Source: an uncultured Christensenellaceae bacterium (GTDB taxonomy: Bacteria; Bacillota; Clostridia; Christensenellales; Borkfalkiaceae). Taken from it: a stretch of 64,000 nucleotides of DNA. The stretch is taken from NCBI GenBank assembly GCA_910587365.1, contig CAJUKJ010000007.1, positions 7,501 to 71,500 of the forward strand, read 5' to 3'. Positions 43,670 through 52,809 of the stretch are shown in pieces. Each line of letters opens with the position of its first letter. The first letter of the stretch is position 1. The position numbers and the translations under genes were made by a program. The notes beneath the pieces are model-generated. The model saw nothing but the letters and a program-made list of their open reading frames with translations. It ran no database searches and had not been told where the DNA came from.

Positions 43670-44902
43670 ATGAAAATTGCGGTAGCGGGAACAGGATACG
43701 TCGGTTTATCTTTGGCTGTATTGCTTGCGCAAAATAACGAGGTTATTGCCGTTGACGTAGTGCCTGAAAAAGTTGAACTTATTAATCAGAAAAAATCGCC
43801 TATTCAGGATGAATATATTGAAAAATATCTTATAGAAAAAGAATTGAATTTGGTAGCTACGCTAGATGCTGAAAAGGCATATCAAAATGCGGAAATAGTT
43901 GTGATTGCCGCTCCCACTAATTATGACAGTCAGAAAAACTATTTTGATACTTCTGCTGTAGAAACTGTAATTGAGCTTGTTATCAAAAATAATCCTAACG
44001 CAATTATGGTAATAAAGTCTACGATACCTGTAGGATATACCGAAAGTATTAGAAAAAAAATGGGAAGCAAAAATATTATTTTCAGTCCTGAATTTTTGCG
44101 TGAGAGTAAAGCACTATACGATAATTTATATCCAAGCAGAATAATAGTCGGAACGGATTTAAGTGATACGAAATTGATTAATATTTCACAAACATTTATC
44201 GAGCTATTAAAGCAAGGTGCTATTAAGAAAGATATAGAAACTCGAATAATGGGACTTACCGAAGCAGAAGCTGTAAAGCTGTTTGCAAATACTTATCTTG
44301 CGCTTCGTGTATCTTATTTTAATGAACTCGACACATATGCTGAGATGAAAGGACTTGATACTAAAGCAATTATTGACGGTGTATGCTTAGATCCGCGTAT
44401 AGGAATGCATTATAATAATCCGTCTTTTGGCTACGGTGGATATTGTTTACCCAAAGATACCAAACAACTTTTGGCAAATTATGCGGACGTTCCTGAAAAT
44501 TTAATAGGAGCAATTGTTGAATCAAATCGAACAAGAAAAGATTTTATCGCTGACAGAGTTTTGGAATTGGCGGGATATTACAGCAAAAACGGCGAGTATT
44601 CCGCAGAAAAGGAAAGGAAAGTGGTTATAGGCGTTTATCGTTTGACTATGAAAAGCAATTCAGACAATTTCAGACAAAGCTCGATTCAAGGGGTTATGAA
44701 GCGTATAAAGGCAAAAGGTGCTAAAGTTATTGTTTATGAACCTACATTAAGTGACGGCGATACTTTTTTTGGTAGTTTAATAGTTAATAATTTGCAAAAA
44801 TTTAAAGATTTAAGCAATGCTATTATAGCGAATAGATACGATAGTTGTTTAGCTGAAGTTAAGTTTAAAGTATATACAAGAGATATATATTTGCGAGATT
44901 AA
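43670..44902 (+). CDS. ugd: UDP-glucose 6-dehydrogenase
   Basis: A 410-residue enzyme that oxidises UDP-glucose to UDP-glucuronate with NAD+. Marks: VAGTGYVGLSLAVLLAQNNE, KSTIPVGYT, SPEFLRESKALYDNLYPSRI, KLFANTYLALRVSYFNELD, and catalytic Cys in FGYGGYCLPKDTKQL. It starts one base after the epimerase stop. Last intact gene of glycan locus 1. Confidence 0.94.
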   Translation: MKIAVAGTGYVGLSLAVLLAQNNEVIAVDVVPEKVELINQKKSPIQDEYIEKYLIEKELNLVATLDAEKAYQNAEIVVIAAPTNYDSQKNYFDTSAVETVIELVIKNNPNAIMVIKSTIPVGYTESIRKKMGSKNIIFSPEFLRESKALYDNLYPSRIIVGTDLSDTKLINISQTFIELLKQGAIKKDIETRIMGLTEAEAVKLFANTYLALRVSYFNELDTYAEMKGLDTKAIIDGVCLDPRIGMHYNNPSFGYGGYCLPKDTKQLLANYADVPENLIGAIVESNRTRKDFIADRVLELAGYYSKNGEYSAEKERKVVIGVYRLTMKSNSDNFRQSSIQGVMKRIKAKGAKVIVYEPTLSDGDTFFGSLIVNNLQKFKDLSNAIIANRYDSCLAEVKFKVYTRDIYLRD

Positions 44903-45000
44903 TTTTAAAATATAAAAACTGATAATTGCCTAAAGTCTAGTGCTTTTGGCGATTTTAGTTATTGACAATGATAAGAAGTTGAAATAAAATTAAATGCCCC

Positions 45001-45023
45001 ATCTGTTTGCGAGGAAAACAGAT
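45001..45023. other. Small hairpin upstream of the decayed O-acyltransferase
   Basis: ATCTGTTT (45001-45008) pairs with AAACAGAT (45016-45023). No T-run follows. Between 44903 and 45051 there is no gene; nothing else recognisable is seen. Confidence 0.3.
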
Positions 45024-45051
45024 ATATATTAAATATTATTCAAAAGATAAA

Positions 45052-45670
45052 ATGTTATTTAACTCGCTTGAATTTTTGATATTTCTTCCAATAGTGTTTT
45101 AATCTAATAGATAATACCGTAAAAGTTTCGCTGGTTGCTTTTATTAGTTGCCAGCTACTTTTTCTATATGTATTGGAATTTGTGTTTCTAATTCATTTTA
45201 CTTCTGTAGTATCTTATTAGGCGGAACTATTATCAGAAAAATGCAAATATAGCCGAAAGATTAAAATTTCCGTATTGGTTATATCGGCAGTAGTTTGTCT
45301 GGGCGTTTTATTATTCTTTAAATATTTCAATTTCTTCTATAATATTGTTTGGCATATTATAGGATTAATCAGTAACAAAGAACATTCTGGTTATTTCAGC
45401 CTTTATCTTATGTCATTGACATTTATAAATCTAAAATCAATACCGAAAGACATTTTGGTTATTACGCATTATTTGTTTGTTTCTTCCCGCAATTGGTCGC
45501 AAGACCTATCGAACGTCAGCAGGACTTGATTCTTAAATTAAAGCAAAAGCATTATATAAAATAAATTGAATAGAGTGGTGCATTCCGCATAATGCTTACA
45601 GGTTTTTTCAAAAAAATTGCTGTTGCCGATATTATAGGTATAGTAGTTAATACAATCTTTAACGATATAG
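45052..45670 (+). pseudogene. Decayed MBOAT-family O-acyltransferase
   Basis: Fragments of a DltB/AlgI-like membrane acyltransferase lie in several frames. The ATG at 45052 opens MLFNSLEFLIFLPIVF, the family start, and then stops. Later pieces read ISAVVCLGVLLFFKYFNFFY (from 45275), FFPQLVARPIERQQDLILKL (45482-45540) and MLTGFFKKIAVADI (45591). Frameshifts, stops and internal deletions, including loss of the catalytic His region, rule out function. It would once have O-acetylated the glycan. Confidence 0.8.
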
Positions 45671-45705
45671 GATTGCCTATTCCGCCGTATATAATTTATA
45701 ACATT
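45670..45705 (+). repeat. 36-bp fragment resembling the epimerase gene
   Basis: Matches 43364-43399 with three differences, encoding GLPIPPYxxYNI in the same sense. It looks like a scrap of another epimerase gene left between the acyltransferase remnant and the mobile-element remnant. Confidence 0.65.
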
Positions 45706-45747
45706 TTTTGAATTTCCAAATCGAGATGAAAGTGCTATAATTCCCTT

Positions 45748-48001
45748 ATGAATAATGGATATCGAATAATATCTGTCGAGGCGGTGGATGTATATAAGAG
45801 CGAACAAGAATACGGCGTTGCTGTCGGGTATAAACTACCCGAATTAAAGAGCGACGCCTATTTTTGGTTATTCAAAAACGAATTGGATTATTCGTTGGAT
45901 AGTATTGAGCTTGAAAAGGCATATACGAGAATTTGCCGCAAAAAGTTTTCCTTTGTGGACGAACATAATAATAGTTATACCCTTGCCGTAATCAATGTGA
46001 AGTTTAATTATACATACAAGCCGCAGGATGGCAAGCCTACAAAAGTCAACAATTGCGAGAATATTTTTATGTCAACGGCTTTAATGTGAACGGCATTCAC
46101 TACGTCAGATACAAGCGTAGTGCCGGAAGCTCGCGCGAAGGCACTTGTCTATTTATAGACGAGCGGTTATATAAGTATATGACGAAATGGAGCGCGTGTG
46201 GTTTAGAACCAAAAAGCGATCTCGCTTCGTGGGAATCATATAGGGCTTTGTCGTTAAGCGGAATAAAAGGCACAATAGAAATACCTTTGGACGGAATACT
46301 TTTTGTGCCGGACTATAAAAGCACGTTTATAGACGAAGTTGTATCGGTAGAATTGAAAGACGGCAAACTGACAGCCGAACAAAAGTAAACGCAAATCACC
46401 AACGATATTTGGGACGGAGAAAGCTTATTAGACGAAAGTCTGTTTTCGGGCGAGTATGAAGATAAGCATTTTTTATTGCTTCGCAACAAGTTTTTCAAGT
46501 CTTGCGCTTTTAAGACGAAACTTCAAAAATGGCTCAAAGATAAAGGCATTACTCTCGCCGATTTGACATGCGCTATCATTTTACGGATGCGTTTGCACGT
46601 GAAAGGGACGATGAGGAACGGGAAAGCTCGGACGGACTTGCCGAATGCGCGGACGTTATATTTACTCTGATGCATAAGTGTCCGCATTTCGACGAAACCG
46701 AACTGTACGCTAATTTTCGCTACGACGTGGTCGCAAGCCTGAAAGAAAGATTGAAATGCGGACATATTTTATTAAACGGCACGAATGCCACTTTATTCGG
46801 TAACGGCCCCGAACTGCTGAAATATATCGCCGGCGAAGAAGTTATAAGCGAATTAAAGAAATGGCAAATTCATTGTCAAAGATTCGAACACAGCGCGAAG
46901 TTACTTTGCGCACGTTCGCCGCATATTACAATGGGCAATCTTTATCTCGCGGAAAATAATCTCGACGGCGAGATATGGGATTACTTTGACTTGGGCGAGA
47001 ATATTGTCTGTGTAAACGCTATCAATGAAAATATACAGCAACGGCTAAACGGCTGTGATTACGATTCCGACACAATGCTTATAACGGATGATGCGCTGCT
47101 GGTTGAGACGGCTGAAAAAGACGATAGCTTGTTCAAAGTTCCCGTTTGTAATATAATGTCGGGCGGTAATTCAAACAATGCTCTTTCCGAACTCGACCAC
47201 AGGACAAGCGAAAACAAAATCGGCGAAATAGTCAATCTGTCGCAAAAGCTGAACAGTATTATTTGGGATAAACTCAACAATGGCGCAAGCAAAATGGATA
47301 TACTACCTATCTATAAAGATATTTGTAAACTCGCAGTTCTTTCGGGTATCGAAATAGATAAAGCAAAGCGTAATTACGACAATATAAACGCAGGAAAAGA
47401 GTTTGCTGACATTCGCAAAAGATACGATAAACCCAACCCGGATTTCTTTCGTGAGATAGACGAGAAAAGTTATGACGGAAAGAAAGAGTATAAATTCTAT
47501 GATACGGCGATGGATTTTATCTATGAGCTTGTAAGTAAAATACACTTCCGTGATGGCAGGGAGCAGTACAGTCTTTACCGTCCTATTTCGTCGGGGTTGG
47601 CGTATGATATTTCTTTGGGCAATGCTACGGAGTATAGACATAAAGATAAAATAGTAAAGATAATAGACGAATCCAAAGCGAGAGCCAATCGTCTATATAT
47701 GGAACTTCGTTCTGCCGACGATCGAGAACGAGAAGTTATCTATGACCGGATAAAAGAAGAGAAGGAAGAGCGGGATAAGCAAGTTTCCAAATGGCTGTCG
47801 AACGCGAACGTGCTTATCTTAGTACTCAGACATTATGAAAAGAACAGTGTGGCGGATTGGCGAATTTATGCAGCGTTAATAAAGCACCCTGTTTTTTCCA
47901 AACTCTTATTCGAATTATATGATAGATTTATTGTAAAGGTGGTAGAAGATTCAAACGGAGAGTATTCCATTTATGGGCGAAAATTTACAAAAAAGCTCTG
48001 A
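45748..48001 (+). pseudogene. RNA-polymerase-like protein (RdRP/YonO-type two-barrel family), broken
   Basis: The reading frame is broken by a frameshift near 46055, an in-frame TAA at 46386 and a frameshift near 46568; the rest (46568-48001, 477 codons) is open. Rejoined it gives ~750 residues. Segments match the order seen in single-chain RNA polymerases related to eukaryotic RNA-dependent RNA polymerases and phage YonO: RYKRSAGSSREGTCLFI, then WDGESLLDESLF and FFKSCAFKTKLQKWL, then CARSPHITMGNLYL and, at 47057-47071, DYDSD within NGCDYDSDTMLIT, equivalent to the metal-binding DxDGD of the double-psi barrel (Gly replaced by Ser). Recognition is by motif reading only. It lies just before an oriT-like region and mobilization genes, so it is probably cargo of the decayed element. 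Confidence 0.6.
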
Positions 48002-48152
48002 AAAATGAGAATAAAAAAATTTGAATGTGGGACGAATTGCCACAAACAAAGTAAAAAGCAGCCCGAATCAGCCGTTTTAGTGAGAAAAAATAGCAAAAAT
48101 CAGTTGCATTTTGGGATAGTTAAAATTATCTATAATCGGCGTAATAGAGGGG

Positions 48153-48184
48153 AAAGCCCGACCGCTATTTGCGGTCGGGCTTTT
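48153..48184 (+). terminator. Terminator after the RNA-polymerase-like gene
   Basis: AAAGCCCGACCGC (48153-48165), a 5-base loop, its complement (48171-48183) and a TTTT run. Confidence 0.9.
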
Positions 48185-48253
48185 GCTATATCAAAAATAA
48201 GGAGGGCAGATAGAATATTTATAAAGACTGATTGAGGCGAAATAGCGAGAAAC

Positions 48254-48310
48254 GTATTTGGCTTGCCAAATACCGAGCGTAAACGCTCGCCTCGTTAGGG
48301 AGTACCCTAA
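48254..48310. other. oriT-like array of three hairpins
   Basis: Three perfect hairpins in 57 bases: GTATTTGG/CCAAATAC (48254-48273), CGAGCG/CGCTCG (48274-48289) and TTAGGG/CCCTAA (48295-48310), each with a 4-base loop, followed by AACCCCGG. Serial short inverted repeats just before mobC and a relaxase gene are the usual place and look of a transfer origin; the nick site would lie near the last hairpin. The rest of 48005-48381 has no credible gene. Confidence 0.55.
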
Positions 48311-48381
48311 AACCCCGGATAAAACAAAACGAACAAGGAGATAAAAATTATAGGTATAGGTATAGGTAACAGAACAAGACC

Positions 48382-48690
48382 GTTCGTTACACATTCAGAG
48401 CGACGGACAAAGAACGGCAAATCATCGACGAGAAAATCAAACAAGGCGGACTGAATATGACGGAGTTCATAATACGCGCAATCACGGGCAAGCCTATTAA
48501 CGTAGTCGAGAACGCGGGCGAAATTTTGACCGAATTAAAAAGGCAAGGCAATAATCTCAATCAGGCGGTGCGTAATTACTACTGCGACAACGACACGGGA
48601 GCAGAACTCGATTCGTGCGTGTGAAAACTGAAAGAGTTGTACAGCGTGTTGATTGCCGCAATAGACGGAAAGAACAATGCCGCTTCTTAA
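48382..48690 (+). pseudogene. MobC-like relaxosome accessory protein, broken
   Basis: Frame from 48382 reads VRYTFRATDKERQIIDEKIK, then GGLNMTEFIIRAITG and ILTELKRQGNNLNQAVRNYY, typical of MobC/ribbon-helix-helix mobilization proteins, interrupted by TGA at 48622 and ending at 48690. No start codon remains in frame; a TATAGG triple repeat at 48350-48366 lies where the 5' end should be. Overlaps the relaxase start by 14 bases. Confidence 0.75.
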
Positions 48691-49822
48691 ATGCAGTGCG
48701 GGAAAAGCGAGATCGCAAGCGGCTATCGGGTACATAACAAACCCCAAGAAAGTTGAAATGGTCTCGGTAAGAAATCTTTTCGAGGACGAGGACTACGCAA
48801 AACAATTCGAAGAAACCGCGGAGTTATACGGAAAAGGAAAAGGCTTTCACGAGCGCAAGTATTACCATTTCAAACTGTAGTGCGCGAGGCAAGATAACCT
48901 TATTCCGCAAGAAGCGCATAAGTTCGCGGAAGAAGTTGCGGAAAAGCTGTTTCGAGACTATGAATGCGTTTTAGCCACGCATACGGATACCGATACCGTC
49001 CACAGCCACATAATTGTAAACGCCGTCAATCCGCTTACGGGAAAGAAGTTACAGTTCAGTACCAAAGATTACATTGCTATGAAAGACGAGGTCAACCGCA
49101 TGGGAAAAGAGCGCGGCTATACCGAAACGGATTTCCGTAAACGCGGCAAGAACAGCCGTACTGCGGTTGAAAGAAAAATTATGCTTAATGGCGGTGTATC
49201 TTGGAAAGAAGAATTGCGCGAGGTTATAGTTGAAGCCATTGGAAAAACCAAAGACGAGCAATGCTTCAAAGACTATCTCAAAAAGTGTTACGGCGTAGAG
49301 ATAACGAGAAGCGGCAAAGATTATTCCTATCTTCATCCGCAAAAGCAAAAGCCTATCCGAGGGGCAAAGCTCGGAACATACTATACAAAAAGCGAGGTAT
49401 TAAGAAAACTTGGAGAACAAAATAACGGGCAAAAGTCCGCAACCGATAGCGGACGCGGACGCGATATCGTTCGAGGACAATCTTCTGGCGCAAGCGTTGT
49501 GCGAACAAGTAGACCTACTTACCGCAGAAGCGCGGGAAGGGCTATTGTACAAAGCCTTGACAGTATCGAACGCGAAATGCAACAAATTAGTTTCGGATCA
49601 GAATGCGCGAATCGAGGAACTGACGTGGCAAGTGAAGAACGTAAGATTGAACGTGAACGAACTCGAATGGAATCTGAAAGAAGAAAACGAGAGCTTGCTG
49701 AAAAGAATGAAGCAGCAAGCCGAGAGTATGCAGACGAACATACGGGAGAATGTTCGTCAGTTGCAGAGTCTGACGGAACAGATACAAGCCGAAGTAAGTA
49801 CGGCTACGGCAAAGGCGACTGA
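48677..49822 (+). pseudogene. Relaxase/mobilization nuclease, broken
   Basis: Frame from ATG 48677 (MPLLKCSAGKARSQAAIGYI) continues past an in-frame TAG at 48878 to 49822. The metal-binding motif of MobP/MobA-type relaxases is present at 48980-49021 as HTDTDTVHSHIIVN. After about 49400 the frame turns into unlikely Arg/Ser-rich sequence, whereas frame 3 there encodes a good coiled coil (next feature), so the true C-terminus may be shorter or shifted. Would have nicked oriT for conjugal transfer. Confidence 0.8.
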
Positions 49823-50024
49823 CGAGGCGGCAAATCTATTAACTCGGCGCATCGATGATGCGGCAGATAAAGCCACGCAAAGGATAACCGAGAACACGGA
49901 AGAAATTACAGGGAAATTGAAAGACATAGGAAAAGAAATAGACGAAGCGAAAAAAGATATTTATTACGAGCGCGGCTTCCGTAAGTTTATGTTCTGGGTA
50001 ACGCCTATTCTTCTTCTCGCTTAA
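49410..50024 (+). CDS. Coiled-coil protein with C-terminal membrane helix (mobilization accessory or frameshifted relaxase tail)
   Basis: A 204-codon frame starting at TTG 49410 and overlapping the relaxase frame. Residues ~60-185 are a long coiled coil (IEELTWQVKNVRLNVNELEW, LLTRRIDDAADKATQRITEN), ending in a hydrophobic stretch FMFWVTPILLLA cut short by TAA. Proteins of this shape follow relaxase genes in mobilizable elements. The TTG has no good ribosome site, so it could equally be the shifted C-terminal part of the relaxase. Probably not functional. Confidence 0.5.
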   Translation: MENKITGKSPQPIADADAISFEDNLLAQALCEQVDLLTAEAREGLLYKALTVSNAKCNKLVSDQNARIEELTWQVKNVRLNVNELEWNLKEENESLLKRMKQQAESMQTNIRENVRQLQSLTEQIQAEVSTATAKATDEAANLLTRRIDDAADKATQRITENTEEITGKLKDIGKEIDEAKKDIYYERGFRKFMFWVTPILLLA

Positions 50025-50090
50025 ACCGTAGTAAACGTATTTTTGCTTTTACACTGAAAACTTTTCTCTAAAACTCTTGACAAACGGCAA

Positions 50091-50130
50091 AAAATATTTC
50101 ATATCGTATATATACGATATGAAATATTTT
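50091..50130. promoter_or_regulatory. Perfect 40-bp palindrome between a -35-like box and a start codon
   Basis: Two exact 20-base halves meet without a spacer at 50110/50111; the half-site core is ATTTCATATCGTATA. TTGACA lies at 50077-50082 and GGAGG at 50131-50135, 6 bases before ATG 50142. The palindrome occupies the place of the -10 region and leader, so it could be an operator for a dimeric repressor, or an RNA hairpin masking the leader. It is intact although neighbouring genes have decayed. Confidence 0.75.
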
Positions 50131-50141
50131 GGAGGTTTGTT

Positions 50142-50405
50142 ATGAACGTAGCGGAAGTTATGGCGAAAGCGGACAGCGGCGAAATGCTGACGGTCGAGGA
50201 AATCAAGGTCGATCAAGCCAATGTTAAACCGATACGTCATCTATACGATAAATACGATACGCTTGAAAAACGATATCTTGAAGACAAAGGGACGCTTTGG
50301 ATACTGCAAGATATTCCTGCCCTTCTTCACGGTGTATACTGTTATTGCCGAAGAAAGCGAGAATGCCAACGCTACGGCGTTGGACATTATAAAGAGATTG
50401 CTTAG
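50142..50405 (+). pseudogene. Small element-borne protein, probably frameshifted
   Basis: The first ~65 codons (MNVAEVMAKADSGEMLTVEE, IRHLYDKYDTLEKRYLEDKG, LQDIPALLHGVY) look natural; then the frame reads Cys/Arg-rich sequence, while the +1 frame continues with TVIAEESENANATALDIIKR. A one-base indel near 50335 is likely. Strong GGAGG site. Function unknown. Confidence 0.55.
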
Positions 50406-50476
50406 TCAAAGAAGGGACGGATTAATCCGAACAACAGAACGAACTTGCAGTTTGCCGACTAACGGGGTAAAAAAGT

Positions 50477-52110
50477 ATGTTAGGAACACAAACGGCTATA
50501 TCAAAAAATAAACAGATAGGAAGTAACAAAATAACCGCGCTCTATTGTAGGCTCAGCCGCGACGACGAATTAAGTGGTGATTCCAACAGTATTGTGCATC
50601 AAAAAGAAATACTCTCTGCGTATGCGGATAAACACGGCTTACAGAACACAAATTTTTATGTGTACGACGGCTATTTGGGAACAAACTTCAATCGTCCGGA
50701 TTTTCAGCGAATGCTGGACGACGTCAACACCAGACTAATCGACACGATTATCGTGAAAGATATGTTGCGGTTCGGCAGGGACTACATAATGGTAGGTTAC
50801 TATACCGAGATAATGCTACCGCAAATGGATATACGGTTCATAGCGGTAAACGACGGTGTGGACAGCGAAAATCAAGCGGACAATTATTTTACGACATTTC
50901 GGAACATAATCAACGAATAGTATGCCAAAGACGCGAGTAAGAAAATTCGTAGCGTTCTCAAAGTTAAAGGCAATTCGGGTAAGCATTTGAGCGTTATTCA
51001 GACTTTCGGTTATATGAAAGATCCGCTCGACAAGCAGCATTGGATAATAGACGAAGAAGCTGCACAAATCGTGAGAAAGATATTCCGAACGTATCTCGAC
51101 GGGAATAATATGGACAGTATCGCTCGTAAGCTCACAGCCGAAGGAATTGAAACGCCAAAACTGTAGCCGAGAACAGAGGGATAAAGCATTACAAGGCAGC
51201 AACATATCCAGAAATATGGAGCAGAATTTCCGTGAAGTATATTCTTTCCAATTACGAATATACAGGGAGTACGGTTAATTTCAAAACAAAGAGAAAATCA
51301 TTCAAGAACAAGAAACAATGGATTCAGGCGAAAGAGGATTGGGCAGTGTTCGAGGGAACGCAAGAGCCTATCATCGACAAAGAAACCTTTGAAACAGTAC
51401 AGAAAATGCGCGGTACAAAGCGAGCGTATACCAAATTCAACGAAATCAATATTTTTTTTGGATTGCTGTTTTGCGCAGACTATAACGGCAAGATGACAAT
51501 CCGCTGCAGAGCGGACGATAGGCGAAAAGATGCTTTCATCTGTTCGACTTACCGCAAAAAGGAAAAAGGACTTTGTACCGAACATGCAATTAAGGTAAGC
51601 GATCTCGAACAAATCGTGCTTGGCGATTTACGCAAATTATGCGCGTATGTAAAAGAATACGAAACCGAGTTTGTGGAAGATTACCGTAAATGTTCGGCAA
51701 AAGAAAGCGCGAGCTTGTTAAGCGCGGCACGGAGCGAGATAAAGAAAGCGGAGAACAGACTATTCGAGATAGAGCGAATAATAGTGAAGCTCTAAGAAAA
51801 AGTTTGCGGAACAATGCCTGAAGAACGGTTTAATTTTCTTGCAAAGAACTACGAAGTGAACAAGCGGGGTTAAAGCAAAAGGTAGAAACGCTCAAAGCCA
51901 ATCTGTCGGCTATCGAGGAAAGCGAAAAGAATATTGCAAAGTTTGTTTCGATAATTAAGAGTTATACCGAAGTAACCGAGCTGACGCCCGAAATATTGAA
52001 TAGCTTTATAGACAAAATTTACATCGGTGCGCCGCATAGAGAAAACAGAAAGCGGTTGCAAGAAGTAAAGATTATTTACAAGCTCGTAGGCGCGGTGAAT
52101 ATACCGTAGA
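50477..52110 (+). pseudogene. Large serine recombinase (TnpX-like), broken
   Basis: The N-terminal catalytic domain is readable (ITALYCRLSRDDELSGDSNS with Ser27; VKDMLRFGRDYIMVGYYTE), then an in-frame TAG at 50918 sits where homologues have Trp before YAKDxSKKIR. The recombinase domain follows (SGKHLSVIQTFGYMKDPLDK, EEAAQIVRKIFRTYL), then a frameshift near 51170, the zinc-ribbon/DUF part (YTGSTVNFKTKRKSFKNKK, GLLFCADYNGKM), a TAA at 51793, a second frameshift near 51868 and the C-terminal tail to about 52110. At least four lesions: dead. Confidence 0.85.
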
Positions 52111-52127
52111 AACAAAATGTGTGATTG

Positions 52128-52530
52128 CCTTGGGGATGATAAAAAAATCCCCAAGGACAATTAGCACATACGAAATGGAATTGCAAGTATCACATAGTGT
52201 TCGCACCGAAGTACAGACGAAAAGTATTTATTGAAGAGAAGCGTTTAGAAATACGTGAAATATTGCGCACATTATGCCAATGGAAAGGAGTAGAGGTAAT
52301 CGAGGGCGTAATATGTCCAGATCATATACATATGTTGGTAAGTATACCACCCAAAATGAGAGTTGCGGGGTTTATGGGATATTTGAAAGGAAAAAGTAGC
52401 CTTATGATAAACCAAAAGTGTGGGAATATGAAATTTGCATACCGCAATCGCGAATTTTGGTGTAAAGGTTACTATGTGGATACGGTAGGCAAAAATACTG
52501 CTACAATAAAAGAGTATATAGCAAGCCAAT
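52128..52530 (+). mobile_element. IS200/IS605-type insertion sequence fragment (tnpA), cut at the right repeat
   Basis: It begins with a hairpin (CCTTGGGGAT 52128-52137 with its complement 52147-52156), as at the left end of IS200 elements. The TnpA frame reads LAHTKWNCKYHIVFAPKYRR from 52161, with catalytic HIHML (~52323) and GYYVDTVGKNTATIKEYIASQ, including the nucleophile Tyr region. No ATG remains in frame; a GTG at 52197 would lose the N-terminus. Homology stops exactly where the 279-bp repeat starts at 52531, so the element's right end was lost when the junction formed. Confidence 0.8.
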
Positions 52531-52809
52531 TTTTACAAATTTTTTTATATATAAGTATTTTTATTAGTGAATTAATTGTAAAAGAGTAATTTTAGGATAT
52601 ATATTTTCGTATAAATCGACAATATTTTTGTTTAATTTACATAGAAAGGTGCATTTGGGCATATAATTTAATACTTTAAATTTCGGAGAGAAGTATGTTT
52701 GACTATATTGCCGAACGAGTGATAAAGGAAGGGAATTACATTATAGAAACAGGTACGACCGTAAGGTCGGCAGCAACACATTTTAATATTTCTAAATCTA
52801 CTGTACATA
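52531..52809. repeat. 279-bp direct repeat, right copy (spoIIID leader and 5' part)
   Basis: Partner of 26425-26703. It continues without a break into the rest of spoIIID, so the right-hand junction between inserted DNA and chromosome is at 52531 and the right copy is the one attached to the native gene body. Confidence 0.97.

Larger units (their letters stand above)
45748..52110 (+). mobile_element. Remnant of a mobilizable element with large serine recombinase
   Basis: In order: broken RNA-polymerase-like gene, terminator, oriT-like hairpins, mobC, relaxase, coiled-coil membrane protein, palindrome-controlled small gene, and a TnpX-like serine recombinase. The order resembles Tn4451-type mobilizable transposons of Clostridia. 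Nearly every gene has stops or frameshifts, so the element cannot move by its own enzymes. Codon use and GC are close to the core genome, unlike the AT-rich glycosyltransferases before it. Confidence 0.75.
26425..52809. other. 26-kb segment bounded by direct repeats at spoIIID (probable integrated circular molecule)
   Basis: The left repeat ends inside spoIIID; the right repeat begins at the cut 3' end of a tnpA and runs into intact spoIIID. This is the pattern left by a single crossover between the chromosome and a circle carrying a spoIIID fragment: the resident gene is rebuilt at one end and truncated at the other. Recombination between the repeats would release a ~26.1-kb circle with the glycan locus and mobile-element remnants and leave one intact spoIIID. 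A segmental duplication by other means cannot be excluded. Confidence 0.65.

Noticed and set aside
48005..48235. A 76-codon open frame after the polymerase-like gene
   Set aside because: It runs through a perfect intrinsic terminator (48153-48184), has no ribosome site and an unlikely composition.
48677..50920. Stop-codon recoding (TAG read as an amino acid) in the mobilizable element
   Set aside because: Two genes have in-frame TAG, but TGA (48622) and TAA (46386, 51793) also interrupt genes and several frameshifts occur, so ordinary decay explains it.
26425..52809. A skin-like element excised during sporulation to restore spoIIID
   Set aside because: The right copy of spoIIID is already intact and has its leader, so excision is not needed for function, and the element's serine recombinase is dead. 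A 279-bp repeat also does not look like a serine-recombinase att site.
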